41,585 bases of DNA from Planctomycetota bacterium (GCA_027622195.1 JAQBZO010000016.1:1-41585), one strand, 5' to 3'. Shown: positions 32,470 through 41,337, counted from the stretch's first letter. Notes: a model not told the origin generated them from the letters alone. Translations and numbers: made by a program.

Positions 32470-33606
32470 TCACACACCGAAGAGGCTCGCCGGTGGAGCG
32501 AGCATTCCCTTGGACTCGAACCATGAGAGTGCCTCGTCCACACTCGAAAAAATGCGCGTTGCCGTTTCAGTGATGAATGGACTTGGATTCTTTTTCGGCT
32601 TCCATACCACATACACCTCTTTGCCATGCTCAAAGGCGTGATGCAATTCGCGTTCGACGCCGCTCGAAAGACCAGGCACTCCTCCTGGAAGTTCTGGAAC
32701 GAGTGAGACAATCATGTCGGACTGATCCACAAGGCGGAAGTCCCGCATGTAAATCTGGCCGTCAATGTCGCCAGCGATATCGAGGACTTCCCGCACCGAG
32801 ATGCGCTGCGGCGCTGATCCTGTACGAGCTCCATAACTGTGAGGTGCAGTCTCGACGAAATCGTGTCCTTCACGAGCGGCGACCAAGGCGCGATCGAGCA
32901 GCAACTTCTCATCGACGTCGGCTGGGTCAAAGGTGATGAAGTACTTCGCAAGCGCGGCGCGGAATGCGTTGATCTCCTCGAGCACTTCGGGCATGTCCAT
33001 GACATGACTCATCGGGAAACTCGGATACACCTTCCGCATATCAGGACGGGTCAGCAGCCGCAGACAGGTCTCGATCGTCTCGGTCTGACGTCCTCGAGAG
33101 AGGATGTAGAAACTTTCACGACATCCGAGCCCAGAAGCCATCAGTTCTGTTGCAAGGATCTCTTCCTCACGCCACACCATGCAATCCTTCAGCGTTGCAT
33201 CGATCGTGTGCTCAGCATGCAGTCGTCGATGAATCTCTTCAATGTTGTCCACGAGGCAGATGAACATATTCGGATCGAACAGTTCAAGTTGGTCGAAGTC
33301 GAATGCTGAGAAGAGCCCGTGTCGCCATCGAAATGTCGCGTGCGTATTCACGATGACATGCGGATGATCCTGCGAGGGTTGGGATCCAGAGATCACATCT
33401 TTGAAAGCGCCTCGCCGCATACTCGCGAGACGTGAAAGAGGAAGGTCGAGAATTCTCCCGGCGCGGACATCAGGCGCCTCGGAATACATCATCTTTCCAA
33501 TGTTGAACAGTTCAATGTGGTCGCCGCTGAGGGCACCTGCATCGACAACGCGTTCGAGGTAACCGCGCTTGTCCAATCCGACTTGGCCCGTAATGATCGC
33601 TCGCAT
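32470..33606 (-). CDS. P-loop nucleotide-kinase-like domain fused to a deoxyribosyltransferase-like domain
   Basis: The 378-residue product appears to have two parts. The first 200 residues follow the pattern of archaeal-type adenylate kinases: RAIITGQVGLDKRGYLERV at the P-loop position, HVIVNTHATFRW, MFICLVDNIEEIHRRL and WREEEILATELMA. The P-loop is degenerate: GQVGLDKR keeps the lysine but has Asp and Arg where Gly and Ser/Thr are expected. The last 110 residues resemble the Rossmann-like nucleoside 2-deoxyribosyltransferase fold: MRDFRLVDQSDMIVSLVPEL, then SSGVERELHHAFEHGKEVYVVWKP, with a Glu in the usual catalytic-helix position. Both assignments are by motif only. The gene sits between ispF and truA, and its function is unknown. 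A nucleotide-processing or nucleotide-sensing role is the best guess. Confidence 0.75.
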   Translation of the reverse strand: MRAIITGQVGLDKRGYLERVVDAGALSGDHIELFNIGKMMYSEAPDVRAGRILDLPLSRLASMRRGAFKDVISGSQPSQDHPHVIVNTHATFRWRHGLFSAFDFDQLELFDPNMFICLVDNIEEIHRRLHAEHTIDATLKDCMVWREEEILATELMASGLGCRESFYILSRGRQTETIETCLRLLTRPDMRKVYPSFPMSHVMDMPEVLEEINAFRAALAKYFITFDPADVDEKLLLDRALVAAREGHDFVETAPHSYGARTGSAPQRISVREVLDIAGDIDGQIYMRDFRLVDQSDMIVSLVPELPGGVPGLSSGVERELHHAFEHGKEVYVVWKPKKNPSPFITETATRIFSSVDEALSWFESKGMLAPPASLFGV

Positions 33607-33641
33607 GTCTCAAGAATACCCGCAGAAGGTTCGATTTCAGT

Positions 33642-34136
33642 CTATGGGGCTGAAATGAGAAAAACGACGACATGAGCTTCAACGGCGCGCCCCTCACCGA
33701 TCGCATCGACGCCCTCGTGCGTCTTCCCCTTGATATTCACTCGGGACTCTTCGCACCCCAGCAGTCGCGCGATGATGGTTCGCATGGCGGCTTTGTGATC
33801 AGAGAGTCTGGGCCTCTCACAAATCACCGTGATATCAATGTTGCCGACGGCGTATCCGCGAGCGCGCACTCGGCGCATCGCTTCGCTCACGAAGAGTGAT
33901 GAATCGGCGCCGTCATGGCGAGGATCATCGTTCGAGAAGAGTTCGCCGATGTCGGGTTCACCGAGTGATCCGAGGAGTGCGTCGACGACGGCGTGTAAGA
34001 CCACATCTCCGTCGGAATGTGCGACAGGACCTCGGTCGTGTGGAATCTTCACCCCTCCCAGAATCAGTGGACGACCCGCGCCCGCAGGGGCGATGGGTTC
34101 GAGTCGATGTAAGTCGTATCCGTGACCGACTCGCAC
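33642..34136 (-). CDS. ispF: 2-C-methyl-D-erythritol 2,4-cyclodiphosphate synthase
   Basis: IspF closes the cyclic diphosphate in the MEP pathway to isoprenoids, releasing CMP. The 164-residue product has GHGYDLHRL (metal ligands Asp8 and His10), AHSDGDVVLHAVVDALLG (third ligand His48), IGELFSNDDPRHDGADS, NIDITVICERPRLSDH and the C-terminal VNIKGKTHEGVDAIGEGRAVEAHVVV split by normal loops. It begins with GTG three bases after the lipoprotein gene stop. Family length is normal. No ispD is nearby. Confidence 0.96.
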   Translation of the reverse strand: MRVGHGYDLHRLEPIAPAGAGRPLILGGVKIPHDRGPVAHSDGDVVLHAVVDALLGSLGEPDIGELFSNDDPRHDGADSSLFVSEAMRRVRARGYAVGNIDITVICERPRLSDHKAAMRTIIARLLGCEESRVNIKGKTHEGVDAIGEGRAVEAHVVVFLISAP

Positions 34137-34139
34137 AGA

Positions 34140-34643
34140 TCACTCTTCGTAAATGTTGGGGTTCGACGAAGAAGGCACGACGCCGCCAGACGGAGTGTGT
34201 CCACCCTCGCGCGTTGCAGCAGTATCCGTGCGCATCCGATGATTCGGATCAGCAGGAATCTCTTCTGGAGCCGCGCGCAAGAAATAATCCACGCGACGAC
34301 AACTCGCAGGAGGCACCGTCAGTTGATTGCGAAGGCGACCATTTTTCGTTCCCATTGGCCAGATCATCCACAGCATCTGGTCAGGGGTCTGTGTTGGATC
34401 ATCGCCACCACCTGTCACAAACTTCATCGTGAATTGTTGCTCGGCGGGAATCGCAAGTTCAAAAAACGCTGTCTCGGTGCGCGTGTCGACGAGGCGAATG
34501 GTCACAGGCTCAGAGACTGTTGAATAAAAAGTCTGAGCCGACGATGGCCCCGGAAACCAGCCGCCCTTCGGCGAGTAGCACGCCGCGGTCGTGAGAAGGG
34601 CAATGCAAGCCAGGGTTTTTGAGAGTCGTCTGAAGGGAACCAT
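34140..34643 (-). CDS. Putative lipoprotein of unknown function
   Basis: The 167-residue product begins MVPFRRLSKTLACIALLTTAAC, a signal peptide ending in a lipobox-like LTTAAC (Thr replaces the usual Leu at -3), so Cys22 is probably lipidated. The mature part has a beta-rich stretch (EPVTIRLVDTRTETAFFELAI) and a Pro/Ser-rich tail. I recognise no family. An in-frame ATG seven codons upstream, directly after the murD stop, is an alternative start. The gene lies between murD and ispF in a minus-strand run. Confidence 0.72.
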   Translation of the reverse strand: MVPFRRLSKTLACIALLTTAACYSPKGGWFPGPSSAQTFYSTVSEPVTIRLVDTRTETAFFELAIPAEQQFTMKFVTGGGDDPTQTPDQMLWMIWPMGTKNGRLRNQLTVPPASCRRVDYFLRAAPEEIPADPNHRMRTDTAATREGGHTPSGGVVPSSSNPNIYEE

Positions 34644-34664
34644 ACAGTCCAATAGTATCGGCAT

Positions 34665-36071
34665 TCAGGAGACAGATCCCTGAGTGGTTGTGCGAGCGTT
34701 GTGCGAGGTGCAGAGCGCGCAAAATGCAACTCCGCGTGATTCAAAGTCTGCAAATTGATCCCAACTCGCACATCCTGGACTCAGGAGAAGGATGTCGCCT
34801 GTGCGGGCTCGTTTCATCGCCGCTGAAACGGCACGATCGAGCGTCTCGACAAAAACGCCGCCTCGCTCTCCAACCAATGCGGGACCTGTTGTGCCGATGG
34901 CGTACAAACCGCCGAGCGATGGCGCGAGCGCGCGGATTCCACTGAGGTCTGCCCCTTTGTCGTATCCACCCGCGATGAGATGAATTCGACTCGGATCCGC
35001 GAATGATGCGACTGCGAGTCGCGTGGACTGTGGCGTCGTGCTCTTCGAGTCGTTGTAACACCGAATGCCTGAACACTCTCCAACAAACTCGAGCCTGTGT
35101 GAGAGTCCTTTGAATGATGCGAGGGCCGATCTCGCAGCACTCATATTGAATGGACATCCATCCATGGCGGCCATCATGCCCGCAGCCGTCAGCGCGAGTG
35201 CTGCATTGGTCTTGTTGTGTGCGCCGGGGAGGAGTAGCGCGGGCGCTTCAACAAGTGCACTCATGCGCTGTGGCCACCAGACGCGCGCCCCACATGACGC
35301 GGCGAGCGCGCCTGTGGTGACGGGGTCGGCGAGTGAACAAAACTGCTTTGGATCTTGAGGACAAATACCAGACTTGCTCTCGATGTAGTGACGGAGTTCT
35401 CCGTGCCAGTCAACATGATTGGCGGCGATGTTGGTCAGGATTCCAATGTCAGGCGACCAACGCGACGATGCCATTCCGCCCCAAGTGAGTGCTTTCGCAC
35501 TGAGCCACCAAAGTTGCGCGGAGGAGAGTTCAAGCACAAGCCAATCGGCTGCGCTCGCCTCTGCGAAGTGATTGAGCAAGCTACCGCCGAGATTGCCGCC
35601 GATCACTGCCTTTCGTCCAGATGCACATGCAGCGAGGTGAAGCAGTGTGGTGGTGGTCGACTTTCCCGCGCTGCCCGTCACGGCAATCGTGCGCGATCCA
35701 TCGAGCGCGCGCAGCGCGAGCGCAATCTCTGTGGTGACCACGGCGCCCGATCGGCGCGCCAAGGTCAACAGCGGATTTTGCCACGGCATCGGCACCGCCG
35801 CGCTTGCGACCACGATCGCTGCAGAGCTGAAATCGTCATCAAGATGTTCTCCAAGCCGCACGCGCACTTGGCCACGATCGATGAGCGGCGACATCGCCGC
35901 GATGCTGTCGGTGAGTCGTTCTGGTTTCGCGGGATCCGTGACGAGCACCTCTGCGCCTTGCTCAGCGAGCCACCGAATGGCGCCGAGTGAGCCTCCGAAT
36001 CGACCAAGACCCATCACCGTGGCGCGCTGACCGCGCAAACTGGGAAGTTGATTCCACTTCATGCTCGACAA
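34665..36071 (-). CDS. murD: UDP-N-acetylmuramoylalanine--D-glutamate ligase
   Basis: MurD adds D-glutamate to UDP-MurNAc-L-alanine in peptidoglycan synthesis. The 468-residue product has a Rossmann-like N-terminal domain (ATVMGLGRFGGSLGAIRWL), the Mur-ligase P-loop VTGSAGKSTTTTLLH, EIALALRALD, the central NIAANHVDWHG with the conserved His, LPGAHNKTNAALALTAAG, and the C-terminal LSHRLEFVGECSGIRCYNDSKSTTP and AGGYDKGADL split by normal loops. The start is the TTG at 36069-36071: AAGGAG stands 7 bases before it, whereas the ATG three codons later would be 16 bases away. Its presence indicates a peptidoglycan wall. Confidence 0.95.
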   Translation of the reverse strand: MSSMKWNQLPSLRGQRATVMGLGRFGGSLGAIRWLAEQGAEVLVTDPAKPERLTDSIAAMSPLIDRGQVRVRLGEHLDDDFSSAAIVVASAAVPMPWQNPLLTLARRSGAVVTTEIALALRALDGSRTIAVTGSAGKSTTTTLLHLAACASGRKAVIGGNLGGSLLNHFAEASAADWLVLELSSAQLWWLSAKALTWGGMASSRWSPDIGILTNIAANHVDWHGELRHYIESKSGICPQDPKQFCSLADPVTTGALAASCGARVWWPQRMSALVEAPALLLPGAHNKTNAALALTAAGMMAAMDGCPFNMSAARSALASFKGLSHRLEFVGECSGIRCYNDSKSTTPQSTRLAVASFADPSRIHLIAGGYDKGADLSGIRALAPSLGGLYAIGTTGPALVGERGGVFVETLDRAVSAAMKRARTGDILLLSPGCASWDQFADFESRGVAFCALCTSHNARTTTQGSVS

Positions 36072-36075
36072 CGCA

Positions 36076-36774
36076 TTACTCCTTCACATCACCAGCGGGC
36101 GGGAAGACCAGGTTGCCGTGCTCTTGATCAATCAACTCGATCGACAAGACGCGAATCTCAAGTTCATATGTATCAGGCCGTTCGAATTGGATGAGCACAC
36201 GCGCTTTGACCGATCCCTTCGTGAACTTGAAGATCCATGGATAGTTTTGCTTTGGTCCTGGCTTTTGGGGTTGAGCTGGCACACCATTCTGATCGAATGT
36301 CGCACTCTGGAACGAACCGTATCGCTCGTTCACCGCGCTCATGAATTGCTCGATCACATCTGTATCGACCATCGCGGCGGGCGGAGCAAAGCAATCGCGG
36401 AACGTTTCAACATCTCGGTCCTGGACAGCGCGCATCACTGTCGAGGGAATCTCGAAGAACGGGATCAAGACCCGCGTCGCTCCCCAGTAGATGCCTCCGA
36501 CAAAGAGTAAGCACGAAAGGAGTCCCAGCGCGGCGCCGATGAATCCGAGCACTCGACCCTTGAGTTCAGGGTGGCGAGGAATGATGAACCATGCAATGAC
36601 TCCCAGCACGACTGCTGCCATCGATGGAAGAGGGCACGCACAGAAGAGGAATGGAAGACCGATGATGCCAAGGACGAGGCTCCAAATGGCGAGCGCGCTG
36701 ATGCGCTTCGGCATCGGTTGCTGAACATCGTCAGCGGATTCATTCTCGAATTGGGAAACAGAGGTGAGTTCCAT
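36076..36774 (-). CDS. Multi-pass membrane protein of unknown function
   Basis: The 232-residue product has a hydrophilic N-terminus, three hydrophobic segments (about 26-46, 48-66, 73-98; AIWSLVLGIIGLPFLFCAC, AAVVLGVIAWFII, GFIGAALGLLSCLLFVGGIYWG) that resemble DUF4190-type domains, and a soluble C-terminal domain of about 130 residues (MRAVQDRDVETFRDCFAPPA onward, ending in beta strands). The C-terminal domain could have a small cystatin/NTF2-like fold, but no motif proves it. It stands four bases before the murD start and 9 bases after another membrane-protein gene. Confidence 0.75.
   Translation of the reverse strand: MELTSVSQFENESADDVQQPMPKRISALAIWSLVLGIIGLPFLFCACPLPSMAAVVLGVIAWFIIPRHPELKGRVLGFIGAALGLLSCLLFVGGIYWGATRVLIPFFEIPSTVMRAVQDRDVETFRDCFAPPAAMVDTDVIEQFMSAVNERYGSFQSATFDQNGVPAQPQKPGPKQNYPWIFKFTKGSVKARVLIQFERPDTYELEIRVLSIELIDQEHGNLVFPPAGDVKE
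36079..36084 (-). promoter_or_regulatory. Ribosome-binding site that fixes the murD TTG start
   Basis: AAGGAG on the minus strand, inside the last codons of the preceding gene, lies 7 bases before TTG and 16 before the first ATG of murD. Good Shine-Dalgarno sites are uncommon in this window, so this one is informative. Confidence 0.7.
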
Positions 36775-36783
36775 GGGGCGAGT

Positions 36784-37365
36784 CTAGTTCGGGGGATGGT
36801 TCTCAAGGTCGATCGACTCGACATCTCCCGACTTCCACTGAATCGACATGGTTTGCACCGAGGGGACGGGAAAAAACGAACCAAGGGATGGCGAAAGCAC
36901 GCCAGTCGTTTCCACCAATCCAGTTCCGTTTGGTCCTTCGAGCAGCCAATTCGAACGGAAGCGAAGGAGCAAGCCGCCGCCGCTCTCGAGTGTGCACCGT
37001 GTGAAAGTGAGTGTTCTTGGTTCACCGAGCTCCGTCGTCAGGTGAGGACCGATCGAGTTCACTTGGGCCTGAGTGAGGCGCTGTTCGATTTCCATTCTCG
37101 AAACCGCCTGCGCATCGGATTCCAGCAAGGTGGTGATCCGAGCCGTGGCAATGGACGAACCAATCCCCATGACGATTCCGACGATCGCGGCAGTGAGCGC
37201 CACTCGCGCGGACCACACCTGAGCATTTCGCCGAGCCACTCGATAGCGAAAGGCACCCAGCGCGCTTCCGAACACAGCGACCAACGGGTAGCACGGAACG
37301 ACGGCGAAGGCCAGAGCCACAGCCGTCCACATGTCAAATGACTGATCGCTCTTGACCGTCCGCAT
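36784..37365 (-). CDS. Membrane protein of unknown function
   Basis: The 193-residue product has two hydrophobic segments (about 12-38, TAVALAFAVVPCYPLVAVFGSALGAF split across its length, and 55-74, ALTAAIVGIVMGIGSSIA) and a C-terminal beta-rich domain (GLLLRFRSNWLLEG, TGVLSPSLGSFFPV). I recognise no family. Topology and position are like those of the next gene, 9 bases downstream, and the two may work together; their sequences are not obviously related. Confidence 0.7.
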   Translation of the reverse strand: MRTVKSDQSFDMWTAVALAFAVVPCYPLVAVFGSALGAFRYRVARRNAQVWSARVALTAAIVGIVMGIGSSIATARITTLLESDAQAVSRMEIEQRLTQAQVNSIGPHLTTELGEPRTLTFTRCTLESGGGLLLRFRSNWLLEGPNGTGLVETTGVLSPSLGSFFPVPSVQTMSIQWKSGDVESIDLENHPPN

Positions 37366-37385
37366 TGGGACGGCAGTTTATGAAA

Positions 37386-39683
37386 TTACGGGCAGGGACC
37401 GAATCCGCTCATGAGGTTGGCAAGATCTTGTCCGTCGGTCGTGCCATCTCCAGTGATGTCGCCCGACAACGCTCCCCAACCTGCGAGCATGATGCCGAGA
37501 TCCACACCGTTCACGATGCCGTCACCTGAGATGTCGGCGAGGCATGGAGTTGGACACATGACGATCGCCATGTTGAGGATTCCAGAACCCGTTCCGACTC
37601 GTCCGCCGATGCGAATCCAGTAGGCGGCGCCTGTCGTGGTGGGGAAGTCGATGCTCGATGTTCCGCCCGTGCATCCTGTTCCCTCATCATCGCAGGCGAG
37701 CAAGACAGAGGATGCGGTGGGGCAGGTTGCTCCTGCGTACACCAAGATCTTGGTATCAAAATTGACGGATCCGCAAGTGCTTGCGCGCGCGATGCCATCG
37801 CAGACGCCGACGAACTGGAACCACACATCGCCCACGAGCCCCGCGCCCGCTTCATTGCAGGACGTTGGTACTGAGATCAGATCGAGGGTCGCGCCAGCGG
37901 TGTTGAACGGAGTCGCACCGATAGATACCGTGATGGCACCTTCGCAAATGTCGTTGGCAGGAGGCGTCACTCCGCCTGGGGTCTGCACGCGAACATTGTC
38001 GATGTACCAGTCGTCCGTTGCATCGTCTCCCATGGTTCGGAATCGGATGCGAAGGTTGGCGTGATGCGCCGCGGTTGGCAGCGTGTATGTTCGTTGCACA
38101 AATGTTGTCTGCGTTGTTCCGTCTGAGGTCAACACTCCGAGGGCGATCCAATCGCGCGAACTGTTCATGTATTCAGCAACGAGCGATTTGCCACTCTCGA
38201 CGCCTGACCACTGCGTGAAGAACGACAACTGGTATCCAGAGAGTCCAGCAAGATTCAAGCGAGCGCTTCGAATCTCGTTGTCCCCGAAATCGCTGTTGTC
38301 GGCGCTATCCAGTTGAAGTGAATAGCTTGCAGAAGGTTCGCCTGTCGCAGCGGTTGTTGAAATGCCGCCCTTGTTGAACGTCCAGCGAGTGGTTGAGATT
38401 GTTGCACTCGTGAAGTCTTCAACGAACGGAGGTGCAGCAGAAGTCGGAGAGACGGTGTCACAACTCACCCCAGCGGCGTAGGCGGTGACTTCAGAAATGG
38501 TGCTGGCATCGAACTTCAGATTCGATCCAGAAATGCCTCCGCAACCGCCGTTGGCGCTGCACATGATGTGGCAGGCGGCAGAGCCCTGGGCATCGCAATG
38601 CGTCGCATCCCAGTTGTGGCCGAGTTCATGCGCCGACAAACTGACGCGATAATTGAATGATGTCGTGTAGCGGCTTTCAACAACCCCTCGATTGAAATTT
38701 TGATTGCAAACGGTGCCGAGGTAAGCAACTCCAATCGTTCCACCAGAAAAAGAGTAACCAGAAAACAACTGAAGGACATCGTCAATGAGCAGTGTGTAGG
38801 GGGCACCTGAGAAAATGGTGCCCAGTTCGTTCAGGCGTGCACCAATCGTCGTTCCTGCGTAGGGGTCAGCACTTGTCGTACGCAAGACCACCGCCGAAAT
38901 CTCGATCGAGATGTTGACATCGCGGTCAAACACGACATCCATTCCATTGACGACGAGTTCGACATCGTTGACCACATTGGTGGTGCTTGATCCGTTGGCG
39001 AGGAAGAACTCGTAGTCGGTATCGCACACGAGATCGCATATGGTTGGAGATGTGCCAGCGATGCCGCCGTCGTTGGCACCGTTCGCACCGTCTTTGCGAG
39101 CGGTATCCATGCCGCCGTTCTGCTCCTGCTCGAAGCGATTCTTCACGCGCATGTCCAGCATCGAGTTGGCGCAGATGCCACCTGGGTTGATCGCGGCAGT
39201 GGATTCGAAAACGACGTGCCGCGTTTCAGTGTCAGCAAGGTCAGGGCGGAAGTCAGTCACTGGTTGGACGACAACAAGTTGTGTTTCAGAAAGCCAAACA
39301 AGAGCACTCATGCCCGTCGGAAGAATTGAGGCAGCAACGCGCGAACCTGGAACTCCATCAATGAAGCCGCGGTAAGTCCTCACCGCGGGAGGTTGCATTT
39401 CGCTCAGCGAATTGTTCCCGCTGTCCACGATTGCAAGGAAGTCTCCGCTCCGAACGCTCTGCTTCCACAAGTTCATCGAGAGATTCAACCCTTGAAACGG
39501 CACCGTGATCGTGCATGTTTCGGGGAGTTCCGCTGGAACCGCAATCGATTCGATCGACCACGCTTCAAGTCCGGGAATATCGAGACCGCCATCCGCATCG
39601 TCGGCGGGTTTGAGTCCGTTCGCGAGGAAGGCGAGCGTTGCGGCGGCAAGGACTGAAGTAGCGATGAGGCGTGAGTAACTCAT
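37386..39683 (-). CDS. Secreted reprolysin-like metalloprotease with dockerin-like C-terminus
   Basis: The product (765 residues) has a signal peptide (about 1-22) and a propeptide-like region to about 200. A metzincin protease domain then shows HELGHNWDATH (HExxHxxxxxH, about 352-362) and a Met-turn CHIMCS, typical of reprolysin/M12B-like enzymes. A jelly-roll-like adhesion region (FVEDFTSATISTTRWTF), a Cys-containing domain (ANDICEGAITVSIG, DVWFQFVGVC, STCGSVNFDTKILVYAG) and a C-terminal pair of calcium-binding repeats (GDGIVNGVDLGIMLAGWG, GDGTTDGQDLANLMSGFG) follow. The domain chain fits a protein secreted to degrade extracellular proteins and held at a surface or matrix. The start is chosen at the signal peptide; an upstream extension lacks support. 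Confidence 0.88.
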   Translation of the reverse strand: MSYSRLIATSVLAAATLAFLANGLKPADDADGGLDIPGLEAWSIESIAVPAELPETCTITVPFQGLNLSMNLWKQSVRSGDFLAIVDSGNNSLSEMQPPAVRTYRGFIDGVPGSRVAASILPTGMSALVWLSETQLVVVQPVTDFRPDLADTETRHVVFESTAAINPGGICANSMLDMRVKNRFEQEQNGGMDTARKDGANGANDGGIAGTSPTICDLVCDTDYEFFLANGSSTTNVVNDVELVVNGMDVVFDRDVNISIEISAVVLRTTSADPYAGTTIGARLNELGTIFSGAPYTLLIDDVLQLFSGYSFSGGTIGVAYLGTVCNQNFNRGVVESRYTTSFNYRVSLSAHELGHNWDATHCDAQGSAACHIMCSANGGCGGISGSNLKFDASTISEVTAYAAGVSCDTVSPTSAAPPFVEDFTSATISTTRWTFNKGGISTTAATGEPSASYSLQLDSADNSDFGDNEIRSARLNLAGLSGYQLSFFTQWSGVESGKSLVAEYMNSSRDWIALGVLTSDGTTQTTFVQRTYTLPTAAHHANLRIRFRTMGDDATDDWYIDNVRVQTPGGVTPPANDICEGAITVSIGATPFNTAGATLDLISVPTSCNEAGAGLVGDVWFQFVGVCDGIARASTCGSVNFDTKILVYAGATCPTASSVLLACDDEGTGCTGGTSSIDFPTTTGAAYWIRIGGRVGTGSGILNMAIVMCPTPCLADISGDGIVNGVDLGIMLAGWGALSGDITGDGTTDGQDLANLMSGFGPCP

Positions 39684-39730
39684 GATGAAAACTAGAGTCG
39701 ACCAAGAATAAAAAAGTGCAAGTAAAGAAC

Positions 39731-39769
39731 AAAAAAAAGGGGAGGGGGTTGTCGCATTCGACAACCCCC
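39731..39769 (-). terminator. Rho-independent terminator after the second dockerin-like gene
   Basis: On the minus strand GGGGGTTGTCG and CGACAACCCCC form an 11-bp perfect stem with an AATG loop, followed by TCCCC and eight U. It lies about 20 bases after the stop of the gene that ends at 39791 and separates it from the metalloprotease gene. Confidence 0.9.
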
Positions 39770-39790
39770 CCCTTGCAATTCAACTATCGG

Positions 39791-41188
39791 TCAAAGAGTC
39801 CAGTTCGCCAAGATGATGGCGAGATCCTGTCCATCGGTCACTCCGTCGCCGGTGACATCGCCGGCCGCTGTGCCCCAGTTGGCGAGCAGCATGCCGAGGT
39901 CAACACCATCGATGATGCCATCGCCGTTGAAGTCTCCTGCGATTGGTGGTGGTCCACCCGGGATCTTCACGCTCGCGCCAACCGATGCGGGCGTGCCGGT
40001 CTTGAACAGTCCGAGTGTTGCGGATCCGTCCGTCGTGGCTGGACCAGTGGTGCTCTCGAATCGGAAGGTGTACATGCTCGCCCAACGGAGGGCGGCGCCG
40101 TTGGCATTTTGCGCATAGGTCTGTGGGCAGGTCCAGGTGACGGCGCCGCTTGCTTGGACACCGGTCCAAGTGAGGTTGCTGAATGGTTCACCCGAGTGGT
40201 ACATGGGACGGGCGAATCCGATGTTCGTGGCGGTGACGCCTGCAGCGGTTGGCACGCTGAACGAGTAACCAGCGCGATCGGAGTTCAGATTCTGAACGCA
40301 GTACTCGTAGCGCCACACGCCTGGAGTGATCTGCCACACGCGGTTTGCAACGAGGTACCGTCCATCGCCGGCAACATCCACCGACTTGATCTCTACATCG
40401 GCATGAACCGATTTCCACGCATGAATGGCGGCCAATTGCTGGAACGTTGCGCCGGTCAGCGACAGGGCATAGCCGGTCGAGCTGTCTGCTCCGATTGTGA
40501 ACTTGCGGTACGACGCATTGTTGTCGTCGTTCGCTGCGGCAGCATCATCGGGATGGACGTACTGACACTCGGCGTAATAAGTCGCACCTGCGTTCAATGC
40601 GGGATCGAGGTCAACTCGACGAACGCGAAGGCGCTCCTTTGCTGCCGTTGGATCGGAATTCGTTGGGTCGGACGCGCCGTAATTGAAGTAGCCCGTTGCA
40701 GCATTGATCTGGTAGCGCGGACGCAAGTCACTTTGCGATCCGTTGAGGCTGGCCGTGTAAGGATCGGAGCACCCAACGCCCAGAAGTGATGGACATCCGC
40801 TTCCTGCGGGCGTACATGGTCCACAAAGGGTTTGTTGAAGGGCGCAGAATCCGTGCTTGACCCAACTCATGCCCAAGTGCTCGAATCCGCCGTTCTTCAC
40901 GCGGTACATATTTTGCGGAATGACGGGATGCTGGTTCGTGCTTGCATACCAATCGAGTGGAACATCACCGATATTGCAACTTGTTGAACCTAAGGAGTAG
41001 GCAAGCCAAGTCTCGCCGTTGATGGTTCCCTTGTAGTACTTCGCGTAACCGGGAATGGAACCCACGATGACATCGGGTCCTGTGGACACTCCGCCATCAC
41101 TGCCGGGTCGCGCGCCAGCGTTGAGTTGACCAACAAATGCGGCGATGCCGCCAAGCGCGATACCCAACAATGTTGTTGAAATCTTCAC
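39791..41188 (-). CDS. Secreted protein with dockerin-like C-terminus
   Basis: The 465-residue product starts at GTG (VKISTTLLGIALGGIAAF, a signal peptide), supported by AGGAG 7 bases upstream. The body is beta-rich with several cysteines and no catalytic motif I recognise. It ends with two calcium-binding repeats, GDFNGDGIIDGVDLGMLLAN and GDVTGDGVTDGQDLAIILAN, closely like those on the metalloprotease next to it. Such repeats mark dockerin-like tails common in planctomycete secreted proteins. A long upstream in-frame extension has no ribosome-binding site and is rejected. Function is unknown; a surface or matrix role is likely. Confidence 0.85.
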   Translation of the reverse strand: MKISTTLLGIALGGIAAFVGQLNAGARPGSDGGVSTGPDVIVGSIPGYAKYYKGTINGETWLAYSLGSTSCNIGDVPLDWYASTNQHPVIPQNMYRVKNGGFEHLGMSWVKHGFCALQQTLCGPCTPAGSGCPSLLGVGCSDPYTASLNGSQSDLRPRYQINAATGYFNYGASDPTNSDPTAAKERLRVRRVDLDPALNAGATYYAECQYVHPDDAAAANDDNNASYRKFTIGADSSTGYALSLTGATFQQLAAIHAWKSVHADVEIKSVDVAGDGRYLVANRVWQITPGVWRYEYCVQNLNSDRAGYSFSVPTAAGVTATNIGFARPMYHSGEPFSNLTWTGVQASGAVTWTCPQTYAQNANGAALRWASMYTFRFESTTGPATTDGSATLGLFKTGTPASVGASVKIPGGPPPIAGDFNGDGIIDGVDLGMLLANWGTAAGDVTGDGVTDGQDLAIILANWTL

Positions 41189-41195
41189 AGTGCTT

Positions 41196-41200
41196 CTCCT
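41196..41200 (-). promoter_or_regulatory. Ribosome-binding site that fixes a GTG start
   Basis: AGGAG on the minus strand (part of TTAGGAG) is 7 bases before the GTG at 41186-41188, which directly precedes a signal peptide. This decides between that GTG and an in-frame ATG 41 codons upstream. Confidence 0.7.
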
Positions 41201-41337
41201 AAGGGGGTGAATCGTGGGATACGGCTCGATCCAGACGGTGGAAGCGAGCCTGCGCCCATACAATAGCCCCAAAAGTGGGAAGAGGCGAATCCAAATGCAG
41301 GAAAGAGCCACTTTCCTTCCCTCAATCGCAGGGAAAA

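Noticed and set aside
33634-33656. Hairpin ATTTCAG/CTGAAAT around the ispF stop codon
   Set aside because: It is AT-rich, has a 9-base loop, is not followed by a U-run on the gene strand and overlaps coding sequence; likely chance.
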